From Thalassococcus profundi (GTDB lineage: Bacteria; Pseudomonadota; Alphaproteobacteria; Rhodobacterales; Rhodobacteraceae), in NCBI RefSeq assembly GCF_003344785.1, contig NZ_QPMK01000002.1, positions 279,757-343,756 on the forward strand: DNA of 64,000 nucleotides, given 5' to 3'. Both the position numbers and the translations under genes were made by a program. The notes beneath the pieces are model-generated. The model saw only the letters and a list, made by a program, of their open reading frames with translations, had not been told where the DNA came from and did no database searches. Shown here one piece after another: positions 45,352 through 54,146 of the stretch (position 1 is its first letter; each line of letters starts with the position of its first letter).

Positions 45352-45460
45352 GCCGGCCCTCGCGCGTGTGGCTGCGGTTATCGCGCCGCAATCCCGTGCC
45401 GGGATACGAGAGACGCTGTCTCTCGTGCTCTCTGAGGGTTATTGTGAACCGAAGAAGGGT
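45352..45460 (-). repeat. Hairpin-bearing insertion between soeA and the small ORF
   Basis: The 10-base sequence GCGGGTCATG occurs at 45342-45351 and again at 45461-45470. Between them are two perfect adjacent hairpins, ATCCC/GGGAT (45391-45405) and ACGAGAGAC/GTCTCTCGT (45406-45426). Removing one repeat plus the insert would fuse the soeA stop to the small ORF start in an ATGA overlap. A 40-codon frame spans the insert but uses rare-looking codons. Confidence 0.6.
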
Positions 45461-45465
45461 GCGGG

Positions 45466-48306
45466 TCATGAGCCCACCGTCCATCGCAGCGTGCCGGGGG
45501 CCGGCGGCACGGGCGAGCCTTGCGCGTGGAAGACCGGCAGCGACTCTCCGGGATCGGCGGATTTTTCCAGCCGCACCCGCAGGTCGAACCAGGCGGCCTG
45601 TCCGGTGATCGGATCCGAATTGGCCCAGCGCAGCCCGTCGCCCTTGGGCGGCAGAAGCTCGTGGATGAGATGGTTGAGCAGGAACCCCCTGGTTGCTTCG
45701 GGCGCATCCTTGTCCAGCGCCCAGGCGCCCTTGCGCTTGCCGATGGCGTTCCAGGTCCAGACCGTGTTGGGGTTGAGCGCGGCCATGTGGGCGCAGGGCA
45801 CGGTGATGCTGCCGTGGCTCGAGATCACCCGCACCCAGTCGCCGTCGCGCAATTTCAGTTTCTCCATCCAGTAGGTCGGCAGGTAGAGCGGGTTGCGCCC
45901 GTGGATCTGCCGCAGCCAGGCGTTCTGGCTGCCCCAGCTATGATACATCGCCATCGGCCGCTGGGTCAGCGCGTGGATCGGGAATTCGACCGGATCCTCG
46001 TGCCCGTCCGACAGCGGCGGGTACCAGATCGGCAGCGGGTCCATGGTCGCCTTCATGCGACCGCGCAGGTGCTCGGGCGGCTGTCGGTCTCCCTTGCCTT
46101 CGGCGGCCAGCTGGAACTTGCGCAGCGGCTCCACGTAGAGCTGAAAGAGATAGGGTTGCGGGCTGTCGTAGAATCCCATCGACACCGCCCAGTCCTGGTA
46201 GGCCGCGTTCCAGGGTTTGAAATAGGCGGCCTCGGGCGCGATATGGAATTGCCTGAAACCGCCGTTGGCGATGTAGCTGTCGAGCTGCGCCTCGTTCGGA
46301 TCGCCCTTGCCGTCGGTCAGCCCCTTCGGCCCCAGCCGGAACCCCGCCAGCGGACCGAGGCCGGGCTTGCGCTGGTGGTGGGTGATGTAATCGGCATAGT
46401 CTGCGTATTTCTGCGAGCCGTCGGCCTTGGTGAAGCCGGGCAGCTTCAGCCGCGCGCCGAGATCGCAGAGCACCGACTGAAAGCCGCGCACGCCTGCGTG
46501 GCCGGGGCGGTCGGGCGGCACCACCGGCCAGCGGATCGCGTCGGCGGCGGCGTCGGGTTCGGATATCGGACGATCGAGCAGCGAGATGCAGTCGTGGCGT
46601 TCCAGGTACGTCGTGTCGGGCAGGATCAGGTCGGCATAGGCGACCATCTCGGACGAATAGGCATCGGAACAGATGATCCGCGGGATCACGTAGTCGCCAT
46701 TTTCGTCGGTGTCGGTCAGCATCTCCATCACGCCGCGCGTGTTCATCGACGAATTCCACGCCATGTTCGCCATGTAGAGAAACAGCGTTTCGATCTTGTA
46801 AGGATCGCCGGCATGCGCGTTGGAAATCACCATGTGCATCAGGCCATGGGCGCTGAGCGGATTTTCCCAGGTGAAGGCCTTGTCGATGCGTGCGGGCGTG
46901 CCGTCCTCCCTGAGCGCCAGATGCTCGGGCCCGCGGGGAAAGCCCAGGTGCGGGCCGTTCAGCGGACTGCCGGGTTTGGTATAGCTGTGCGGGGTCGGAT
47001 GTGCCTCCACGGGCCGCGGATAGGGCGGTTTGAACCGGAAGCCGCCGGGCGTCTCGACGCTGCCAAGCAGGATCTGCAGCATGTGCAGGGCGCGGCAGGT
47101 CTGGAAGCCGTTGGAATGGGCGCTGACGCCGCGCATGGCGTGAAAGCTGACCGGGCGGCCGATCATCTGGGTGTGAGTCTCACCGCGGAAATCGGTCCAT
47201 TCCCGGTCGAGCACAATGGGATCACCAAAGGCCACCTCGGCCAGTTCGGCGGCAATGCGGCGGATGCGGGCGGCGGGGATGCCGCAGCGGGTCTCGACCG
47301 CCTCGGGAGAATATTTCCCGTCGAGGTAACGTTCGGCCATCAGGTGCATGACCGGGCGGTGGGTCACGCCCGCATGCCGATACTTGCCCGCGAGGTCGGG
47401 CCGCACCCTCGGCTTGTCGAAGGCGGCGAGCTTTCCGGTGGCGCGGTCGATGACCTGCGGTTTGCCGTCCTCGTCGCGCAGGAACAACCCGTGCTCGGGC
47501 GACTTGGGATCGAGGTTCACCAGAACCGGCGCGTTGGTGTAGCGCGCGAGGTAGTCGAGGTCGATCTTGCCCGCGCGCAGAAGCTCGTGCACCAGCGCCA
47601 GAATGAAGAGACCGTCGGTACCGGGCGTAATGCCGACCCAGTCGTCGGCGATGGCGTTGTAGCCCGACCGGATCGGGTTGACGCCGATGACCTTGGCGCC
47701 GCGTTCCTTGAGCCGGCCCAGCCCCATCTTGATCGGGTTGCTGTCGTGATCCTCGGCCACGCCGAAGAGCATGAAGAGCTTCGTATGCTCCCAGTCCGGC
47801 TGGCCGAACTCCCAGAACGCGCCGCCCATGGTGTAGATACCCGCGGTCGCCATGTTGACGCTGCAGAACCCGCCGTGGGCGGCGTAGTTGGGCGTGCCGA
47901 AGTTCTGCGCCCAGAAACTGGTGAAGCTTTGCGACTGGTCGCGCCCGGTGAAGAAGGCGAGCTTTTCCGGCGCCGTGTCGCGGATCGGCTGCAGCCAGTC
48001 GACGGCGGTCTGCAAGGCCTCGTCCCAGCTGATCTCCTCGAACTCGCCCGACCCGCGCGGTCCAACGCGGCGCAAGGGCGCGCGCAGGCGGGCGGGGGCG
48101 TTGTGCTGCATGATCCCGGCGCTGCCCTTGGCGCAGAGCACGCCCTTGTTGACCGGGTGGTCGCGGTTGCCCTCGATATAGGCGACCTTGCCGTCCTTCA
48201 GGTGCACGTTGATGCCGCAGCGGCAGGCGCACATGTAGCAGGTGGTCTTGCGCACCTCGTCCGACACGGGCGGCGACGTGTCGAGATCTGGCTGGCTCAG
48301 GCCCAT
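45466..48306 (-). CDS. soeA: Sulfite dehydrogenase molybdopterin subunit SoeA
   Basis: Molybdopterin oxidoreductase of the DMSO reductase family, 946 residues, cytoplasmic. The N-terminal 4Fe-4S cluster is C23-C26-C30 (CYMCACRC) plus C58 in NKGVLCAKG. MGD-binding regions follow, including LFGVAEDHDSNPIKMG and RGVSAHSNGFQTCR. The C-terminal molydop-binding domain contains HALTQRPMAMYHSWGSQNAWLRQ. In Allochromatium and related bacteria SoeABC oxidises cytoplasmic sulfite to sulfate. The co-location with xsc, which releases sulfite, supports that role here. Start at MGLSQPDLDTS (48306), with the longer frame rejected. Confidence 0.86.
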   Translation of the reverse strand: MGLSQPDLDTSPPVSDEVRKTTCYMCACRCGINVHLKDGKVAYIEGNRDHPVNKGVLCAKGSAGIMQHNAPARLRAPLRRVGPRGSGEFEEISWDEALQTAVDWLQPIRDTAPEKLAFFTGRDQSQSFTSFWAQNFGTPNYAAHGGFCSVNMATAGIYTMGGAFWEFGQPDWEHTKLFMLFGVAEDHDSNPIKMGLGRLKERGAKVIGVNPIRSGYNAIADDWVGITPGTDGLFILALVHELLRAGKIDLDYLARYTNAPVLVNLDPKSPEHGLFLRDEDGKPQVIDRATGKLAAFDKPRVRPDLAGKYRHAGVTHRPVMHLMAERYLDGKYSPEAVETRCGIPAARIRRIAAELAEVAFGDPIVLDREWTDFRGETHTQMIGRPVSFHAMRGVSAHSNGFQTCRALHMLQILLGSVETPGGFRFKPPYPRPVEAHPTPHSYTKPGSPLNGPHLGFPRGPEHLALREDGTPARIDKAFTWENPLSAHGLMHMVISNAHAGDPYKIETLFLYMANMAWNSSMNTRGVMEMLTDTDENGDYVIPRIICSDAYSSEMVAYADLILPDTTYLERHDCISLLDRPISEPDAAADAIRWPVVPPDRPGHAGVRGFQSVLCDLGARLKLPGFTKADGSQKYADYADYITHHQRKPGLGPLAGFRLGPKGLTDGKGDPNEAQLDSYIANGGFRQFHIAPEAAYFKPWNAAYQDWAVSMGFYDSPQPYLFQLYVEPLRKFQLAAEGKGDRQPPEHLRGRMKATMDPLPIWYPPLSDGHEDPVEFPIHALTQRPMAMYHSWGSQNAWLRQIHGRNPLYLPTYWMEKLKLRDGDWVRVISSHGSITVPCAHMAALNPNTVWTWNAIGKRKGAWALDKDAPEATRGFLLNHLIHELLPPKGDGLRWANSDPITGQAAWFDLRVRLEKSADPGESLPVFHAQGSPVPPAPGTLRWTVGS

Positions 48307-48433
48307 GACTTGCCCTTGGTTAGGATTGCGTCCGACGCTAGGCGATCCACCGGAATGGAGAAAGATTTTTCTGTCCGGTCGGCGAAAAACCGAACGCTTG
48401 CGCAGGTTTGAGCGGCCGGGCGCGACAGGCGTT

Positions 48434-49510
48434 TCATGGCGCCTCCAGCAGCTGCAACGTGTCGGCGGCGATCCGGCGTTCCTCTGCGGCGGGGACGACG
48501 TGATGCGGCACCGGCCCGGCCCAGACGAGGCCCTGCATGATCCGGTCGCGGATCGGGGCGGCGTGTTCGCCGATGCCGCCGGTGAAGGCCACCGCATCGA
48601 GGCCCTCCATCGCCGCGATCATCGAACCGGCATGGCGGCAGGCCCAGTAGACGAAGTGATCGACCGCGAAGCGCGCGGCGGGATCGTCCGAGGCCAGCAG
48701 GCCGCGCATGTCCGAGGTGTCGCCCGAGAGACCCAGAAGCCCCGCGCGCTTGTTCAGCAGGTCGGTCGTGACGTCGATGCCGTGCTGCGCCGCCAGCGCC
48801 AGAACCGCATTGGCGTCGATGCTGCCGGACCGCGTGCCCATGGTCAGCCCCTCGAGCGGCGAATAGCCCATGGTCGTGGCGACGGACCGGTTCGCCTTGA
48901 TCGCGCAAAGCGACACGCCGTTGCCCAGGTGACAGGCCAGCAGGCGGTCGGGCACCGGGGCGCCGGTGATCCGCGGCAGCGCCTCGACCAGCGAGGCGTA
49001 GCTGATGCCGTGAAAGCCGTAACGGCGGTATCCCTCGGCGGTGACATCAGGCGGCAGGGCATAGGTCGTGGCGACGGCAGGGTTTGTGGCGTGAAAGGCG
49101 GTGTCGAAACAGGCGACCTGCGGCAGGTCGGGCGCACTCGCCGCCAGCGCCTCGATCCCGGCGAGGTTGTGCGGGTTGTGCAGCGGGGCGAGCGGGATGC
49201 AGGCGCGGATCGCGTCGAGGGTCGGGGGCGTAATCCGCTCCGGCCGGGTCAGCGTCGCGCCACCATGCACAACACGGTGACCGGCCGCCGTGACTGCATT
49301 GAGCGGATGACCCGCGTCTGCCAGCGCGCCCAGCAGCGCATCCAGTGCCGCGCCATGATCGGGGACGGACAGCGACCGGTCCACGTCCCCCAGCGTGATC
49401 CGGCCCGCGCCGCCGATCTCGGACACGGCGCCCGACAGCACGGGCGACAGGTCGCGGTCGAAGAGCGCGATCTTGATCGAGGACGATCCGGCGTTGACGA
49501 CCAGGATCAT
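48434..49510 (-). CDS. ackA: Acetate kinase AckA
   Basis: ASKHA-fold kinase of 358 residues that interconverts acetyl phosphate and acetate with ATP. Motifs are VNAGSSSIK at the start, AGHRVVHGG, ACFDTAFHATNP, CHLGNGVSLCAI and FTGGIGEHAAPIRD. It is some 40 residues shorter than the usual 400, so internal deletions relative to enteric AckA are likely, and propionate kinase activity is possible. The ATG 49510 overlaps the pta stop. A 127-base gap with no obvious terminator separates it from soeA. Confidence 0.9.
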   Translation of the reverse strand: MILVVNAGSSSIKIALFDRDLSPVLSGAVSEIGGAGRITLGDVDRSLSVPDHGAALDALLGALADAGHPLNAVTAAGHRVVHGGATLTRPERITPPTLDAIRACIPLAPLHNPHNLAGIEALAASAPDLPQVACFDTAFHATNPAVATTYALPPDVTAEGYRRYGFHGISYASLVEALPRITGAPVPDRLLACHLGNGVSLCAIKANRSVATTMGYSPLEGLTMGTRSGSIDANAVLALAAQHGIDVTTDLLNKRAGLLGLSGDTSDMRGLLASDDPAARFAVDHFVYWACRHAGSMIAAMEGLDAVAFTGGIGEHAAPIRDRIMQGLVWAGPVPHHVVPAAEERRIAADTLQLLEAP

Positions 49511-50439
49511 CGTGCCGCCAGGATCGCGCCCAGCGCGGCAGAGGCGATGCGGTCCGGCGCCGCCTGCGCCCGCGAGGTAAGCAGGATCGGCACCTTGGCT
49601 CCCAGCACCACCCCCGCGCAGCAGCACCCCATGCCGAGGCTCATCAGCTTGAAGAGCGCATTGCCGCTGGTGATGTTGGGGACCAGCATGATGTCGGCGT
49701 CGCCCGCCACGTCGGACTCGAAGTTCTTCACCTGCGCGGCTTCAGCGGAAAAGATCAGGTCCAGCGCCATCGGCCCCTGCACGATGGCCTGCGGCAGGTG
49801 ATCCTTCGCCCAAAGCGCGATGTCGCGCGCCTCCATCGTGTTGGGCACCGAGGGGATCGGGTCTTCGGTCGGGGCGAGGATGCCCGCCTTGGGCCGTCCG
49901 GTGCCCAGGAGTTGCGACAGGGCGACTGCATGGGCGAGGCAGGCCTGCCGGGTCTCGACGTCGGGATCGACGTTGAGCGCCGCGTCGGTCAGCAGAAGGG
50001 GCCGTTCGGAGGTCGGGCTGGTGATGTGGAACACATGGCCGCAGCGCGCGCCCTTTTCCCGCAGACCGGCGCTGGAGGGCAGCAGCCCCTTGAGGAAGGT
50101 CGAGGTGTGGACCTGCCCCTTCATGATCGCATCCGCCTCGCCCTCGCGCGCCAGGCGTGCGGCTTCGGGGGCGGCATGTTCGTGCGGGGCGTGGATCAGC
50201 CGCATCCCGCCGATGTCCCAGCCGATGCGCTCGGCGGTGGCGCGAATCTTGGTCTCGTCCCCGATCAGGATCGGGTCGGCCAGGCCCATCTCCGCCGCTT
50301 CGCGCAGGCCTTGCAAAGGGTTCTCGGCCCCGGCATTGACCAGCGCCACCCGAGGCGCCGGATGCGCGCGGGCACGGTCGAGCAGAGTCGGCGGACATTC
50401 GGCGCGGGTGCGGGACAGGAAGGGAAAGGGGTCGGTCAT
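49507..50439 (-). CDS. pta: Phosphate acetyltransferase (PTA_PTB family)
   Basis: Short-form phosphotransacetylase of 310 residues that converts acetyl phosphate and CoA to acetyl-CoA. It lacks the long N-terminal regulatory domains of enteric Pta. The catalytic domain shows MKGQVHTSTFLKGLL, VFHITSPTSERPLLLTDAALNVDPD, VQGPMALDLIFS and ADIMLVPNITSGNALFK, all typical of PF01515. Linked to xsc it completes sulfoacetaldehyde carbon assimilation. I start at MTDPFPFL (50439). The stop overlaps ackA. Confidence 0.92.
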   Translation of the reverse strand: MTDPFPFLSRTRAECPPTLLDRARAHPAPRVALVNAGAENPLQGLREAAEMGLADPILIGDETKIRATAERIGWDIGGMRLIHAPHEHAAPEAARLAREGEADAIMKGQVHTSTFLKGLLPSSAGLREKGARCGHVFHITSPTSERPLLLTDAALNVDPDVETRQACLAHAVALSQLLGTGRPKAGILAPTEDPIPSVPNTMEARDIALWAKDHLPQAIVQGPMALDLIFSAEAAQVKNFESDVAGDADIMLVPNITSGNALFKLMSLGMGCCCAGVVLGAKVPILLTSRAQAAPDRIASAALGAILAAR

Positions 50440-50625
50440 CAAGTGATCTCTTTTCCGGGACAGCCCCAGACTGCCTTTGGGCAAGGCCGCGTCAACCCCG
50501 CTTGAAACGGGCCGAGTGCCGGGCGAGTGGCAGTCCGCCGGGGTGCCGCTCGTACCTCTCCGCAACGCACTTTATCCCGGCCAAGTCCGTCGTACATTCC
50601 CACTACGCGCCTTGTTCAACCAAAG

Positions 50626-50651
50626 CGGCAGCCCGGTGGGGCGGGCTGCCG
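50626..50651 (-). terminator. Hairpin after xsc
   Basis: CGGCAGCCC pairs with GGGCTGCCG across an 8-base loop, followed on the minus strand by CTTTGGTT, a weak U-tract. It sits 53 bases after the xsc stop and may reduce read-through into pta. The rest of the 264-base gap between xsc and pta holds no gene I can support. Confidence 0.6.
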
Positions 50652-50703
50652 CTGGCCCGGCACCTGCGGTGCTGTTCGGGCCGGGCGCAATTCGCGAACG
50701 TGC

Positions 50704-52476
50704 TCACACCCCCTGCGGCCGCATGTCGGCCCTGTCGATCCCGGCCACCGCCACCGGCTTCTTCATCGCATCGCGGCGGAAGGGCTCGCCCAGTTCCTGG
50801 TTGATCAGCGCCTCGATCAGCGTGGTCTTGCCGTGCTGCATCTGGTCGGTGATCGCCTGCTCCAGCGCCGCCGTCAGCTCTTCCATCCTGCGCGCCTGAA
50901 CCCCCTGCAATCCGCAGGCCTGCGCGATACCCGCGTAGCTCACCCCGTCGTCCAGTTCCGTGCCGACGAAATTGTCGTCATACCACAGGGTCGAGTTCCG
51001 CTTTTCCGCGCCCCATTGGTAGTTGCGGAAGACCACCATGGTGATCGCGGGCCATTCCGGACGGCCGATGGCGGTCAACTCTGTCACTGCGATGCCGAAA
51101 GCACCGTCGCCCGCAAAGCCCACCACCGGCACGTCCGGGCAGCCGATCTTGGCGCCGATGATGCTGGGCAGGCCATAGCCGCAGGGGCCGAAGAGCCCGG
51201 GGGCGAGGTATTTCCGCCCCTCCTCGAAACTCGGGTAGGCATTGCCGATGGCGCAGTTGTTGCCGATGTCCGAGCTGATGATCGCCTCTCGCGGCAGCGC
51301 GCTCTGGATCGCGCGCCAGGCCATGCGGGGACTCATCCAGTCCGGTTTTGCCTTGCGGGCGCGTTCGTTCCAGGTGGTGCCGGGATCGTCGTCCTCGTGA
51401 TCCATGCTCGAAAGCTGCTGCGCCCAAGCGGATTTCGTCTGCGCGATGGTGTCGAGCCGGGCGCGCTGGCTTTCGTCGGAAACCTCCCCGATCTTGTCGA
51501 GCAGCGCCTCTGCCACCTTCTTCGCATCGCCCACGATGCCGACGCTGACCTTCTTGGTCAGGCCGATGCGGTCGGGGTTGATGTCCACTTGGATGATCGC
51601 CGCGTCCTTGGGCCAGTAGTCGATGCCATAGCCCGGCAGGGTCGAGAACGGGTTGAGCCGCGTGCCGAGGCACAGCACCACGTCGGCCTGCGCGATCAGT
51701 TCCATCCCCGCCTTGGACCCGTTGTAGCCCAGCGGCCCGGCGAATTGCGGATGCGAGCCCGGGAAGGCGTCGTTGTGCTGATAGCCCACGCAGACCGGAG
51801 CCGCGAGTTTCTCGGCCAGCTTGATAGTCGACGGGATCGCCCCCGCCAGCACCACGCCCGCACCGTTCAGGATCACCGGGAATTTCGCCTGCGACAGCAG
51901 CTCGGCCGCCTTCGCGATGGCGGTTTCGCCGCCGCCGGGGCGTTCGAACTCCACGACCTCGGGGATCTCGATGTCGATCACCTGCGTCCAGAAATCCCGC
52001 GGCATGTTGATCTGCGCGGGCGCCGAGGCGCGCTTCGCCTGCAGGATCACCCGGTTCAGCACCTCGGCCACTCGCGAGGGATCGCGCACCTCTTCCTGGT
52101 AGGCGACCATGTCCTCGAACAGCTTCATCTGCTCGACTTCCTGGAACCCGCCCATGCCGATGGTCTTGTTGGCGGCCTGGGGCGTGACCAACAACAGCGG
52201 CGTGTGGTTCCAGTAGGCGGTCTTTACCGCCGTCACGAAATTGGTGATGCCGGGGCCGTTCTGCGCGATCATCATGCTCATCTTGCCCGATGCGCGGGTA
52301 TAGCCGTCGGCCATCATCCCGCCCGACCCTTCGTGCGCGCAGTCCCAGAAGGTGATGCCGGCGCGGGGAAAGAGGTCGGAAATCGGCATGAAGGCCGACC
52401 CGATGATGCCGAAGGCATGTTCGATCCCGTGCCGCTGCAGGGTTTTCACAAAGGCTTCTTCGGTGGTCATCTTCAT
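50704..52476 (-). CDS. xsc: Sulfoacetaldehyde acetyltransferase Xsc
   Basis: Thiamine-diphosphate enzyme of 590 residues that converts sulfoacetaldehyde and phosphate to acetyl phosphate and sulfite, the key step in taurine and isethionate breakdown. The N-terminal PYR domain carries the catalytic glutamate in CAHEGSGGMMADGYTRASG and QNGPGITNFVTAVKTAYWNHTP. The PP domain has GDGAFGIAVTEL then FRNYQWGAEKRN, a GDG-to-N TPP motif. The ATG 52476 has AGAGGA eight bases upstream, so MKMTTEEAF is the N-terminus. Taurine-uptake genes are not in the window. Confidence 0.95.
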   Translation of the reverse strand: MKMTTEEAFVKTLQRHGIEHAFGIIGSAFMPISDLFPRAGITFWDCAHEGSGGMMADGYTRASGKMSMMIAQNGPGITNFVTAVKTAYWNHTPLLLVTPQAANKTIGMGGFQEVEQMKLFEDMVAYQEEVRDPSRVAEVLNRVILQAKRASAPAQINMPRDFWTQVIDIEIPEVVEFERPGGGETAIAKAAELLSQAKFPVILNGAGVVLAGAIPSTIKLAEKLAAPVCVGYQHNDAFPGSHPQFAGPLGYNGSKAGMELIAQADVVLCLGTRLNPFSTLPGYGIDYWPKDAAIIQVDINPDRIGLTKKVSVGIVGDAKKVAEALLDKIGEVSDESQRARLDTIAQTKSAWAQQLSSMDHEDDDPGTTWNERARKAKPDWMSPRMAWRAIQSALPREAIISSDIGNNCAIGNAYPSFEEGRKYLAPGLFGPCGYGLPSIIGAKIGCPDVPVVGFAGDGAFGIAVTELTAIGRPEWPAITMVVFRNYQWGAEKRNSTLWYDDNFVGTELDDGVSYAGIAQACGLQGVQARRMEELTAALEQAITDQMQHGKTTLIEALINQELGEPFRRDAMKKPVAVAGIDRADMRPQGV

Positions 52477-52741
52477 GGGCGACATCCTCTGGGGTCGGGG
52501 TTGCACGATACCTAAAGCCGCCGGGACGGGGGCGATAGGGCCAGCGTGCGCGGCGCAATAAGTCCAGAGCGGCGCCAGCGACAACACCGGGACAGGCGCG
52601 GCGATATTGCCATAGCCTGCAACTTATGTCCCGTGCGGGGCAGAAGGCACAAGACTCCGGCAGCCGCGGTTGATACCCTGCCGCCTGCGCACCGGGGCAT
52701 GGGGGGCCTGCGGGGCGCATGTTGCGAGGGCTCAAGCCGGG

Positions 52742-54136
52742 ATGCCGAACCCCATTGCCTATCTTGCGCTGGCGATCTGGCCGATCGCCACGGTAATGCT
52801 GTTCCGCCGCCTGCCGGTGGAACGGGCGCTGATCCTGTCGATCCTCGTCGGATACCTGTTCCTGCCCGAACCGCCCGCGGCCTTCGACCTGCCGCTGATC
52901 CCGCCGCTGCACAAGCACAATATCCCGGCGCTCGCGGCCTTCGCCTGCTGCCTGTGGATGTTCGGGCTGCGCGGGTCGATCCTGCCGCAATCCATGATCG
53001 GCCGTGTGCTGCTCGTCACTTACGTGTTCTCGCCCATGGTCACGGTCTTCACCAACCCCGAAGTGGTGTTCTTCGGGCGCATCGGCCTGCCGGGGCTGGG
53101 CCTCAAGGATGCCATCGCCCTGCCCCTGCAACAGTTCCTGGGCGTGCTGCCGTTCCTGCTCGGGCGGCGGTTCCTCGCGGACGGCGGGTCGCAGCGCGAT
53201 CTGCTCAAGGCCTTCGTGATCTGGGGGCTGGTCTATTCGCTGCTCATGCTGATCGAGGTGCGCCTGTCGCCGCAGCTCAACATGTGGATCTACGGCTACT
53301 ACCAGCACCTCTTTGCGCAGGCGATCCGCGACGACGGGTTCCGCCCGGTGGTGTTCCTCTACCACGGGCTGTGGGTGGCGTTCTTCTGCATGACCACGGC
53401 GGTCTCTGCCGTGGCGCTCTGGCGGCAGGACGCCGAGAAGCGCAAGATCGGCTACCTGATCGCCGGCGGCTATCTTGCCGTGGTTCTGGTGCTGGCGAAA
53501 TCTCTGGGCGCGCTGATCTTCTTCGTGGTGCTGCTGCCCTGCGTGCTGCTGCTGGGGCGGATCATGCAGATCAAGGTGGCGATCGTCATCGGCGCGCTGG
53601 CGGTGGCCTACCCGATCCTGAAGGGCGCCGACATCATTCCGCAGGACAAGCTGCTCGAACAGGTGGCGAGTATCGACCAGACCCGCGCCGATTCGCTGCA
53701 GTTCCGCTTCGACAACGAGAACATCCTGCTCGAACGCGCCTATCTGAAACCGGTCTTCGGCTGGGGCAGCTGGGGGCGCAACCAGATCCTCGACCCGGTC
53801 ACGGGCGAGATGCTGACGGTGTCCGACGGGCGCTGGGTCATCGTCATCGGCATCTACGGCTGGGTCGGGTTCCTCGCTGAATTCGGTTTGCTGCTGCTGC
53901 CGCTGATCCTGCTCTGGCGCGAGGCTATCGCGGATCGCGACGGCCGGGTGTCGGCCTATATCGCGCCACTGTCCCTGCTTTTGGCGATCAACATGTTCGA
54001 CCTTCTGCCCAACGCCTCGATCACCCCGCTGACCTGGTTGCTGGCCGGGGCGCTCACCGGCCATGCAGAGGCGTTAAAGACCGCGCGGCTGTCGCGGACG
54101 GGGCTGAACGCCCTGCGCTGGCAGTCGATTTTGTGA
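52742..54136 (+). CDS. O-antigen ligase/polymerase-like membrane protein
   Basis: Polytopic membrane protein of 464 residues with about 11-12 helices and a large loop near the C-terminus (RFDNENILLERAYLKPVFGWGSWGRNQ), the Wzy/WaaL layout. It starts MPNPIAYLALAIWPIATVML. The preceding 24 codons of open frame have no hydrophobic start. It is the first gene of the plus-strand glycan cluster and would polymerise or ligate repeat units in the periplasm. The sequence alone does not separate polymerase from ligase. Confidence 0.8.
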   Translation: MPNPIAYLALAIWPIATVMLFRRLPVERALILSILVGYLFLPEPPAAFDLPLIPPLHKHNIPALAAFACCLWMFGLRGSILPQSMIGRVLLVTYVFSPMVTVFTNPEVVFFGRIGLPGLGLKDAIALPLQQFLGVLPFLLGRRFLADGGSQRDLLKAFVIWGLVYSLLMLIEVRLSPQLNMWIYGYYQHLFAQAIRDDGFRPVVFLYHGLWVAFFCMTTAVSAVALWRQDAEKRKIGYLIAGGYLAVVLVLAKSLGALIFFVVLLPCVLLLGRIMQIKVAIVIGALAVAYPILKGADIIPQDKLLEQVASIDQTRADSLQFRFDNENILLERAYLKPVFGWGSWGRNQILDPVTGEMLTVSDGRWVIVIGIYGWVGFLAEFGLLLLPLILLWREAIADRDGRVSAYIAPLSLLLAINMFDLLPNASITPLTWLLAGALTGHAEALKTARLSRTGLNALRWQSIL

Positions 54137-54146
54137 GGTCAAGACC

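Noticed and set aside
45349..45469. 40-codon frame spanning the soe insertion
   Set aside because: It overlaps both neighbours by ATGA, but the codons (ATA, AGA) are atypical, the peptide has no helix or motif, and the overlap is explained by the duplicated GCGGGTCATG.
45520..48411. 963-codon open frame opposite soeA
   Set aside because: A long antisense frame caused by codon bias in a high-GC gene. Its composition is biased toward Arg, Gly, Val and His, with no motifs.
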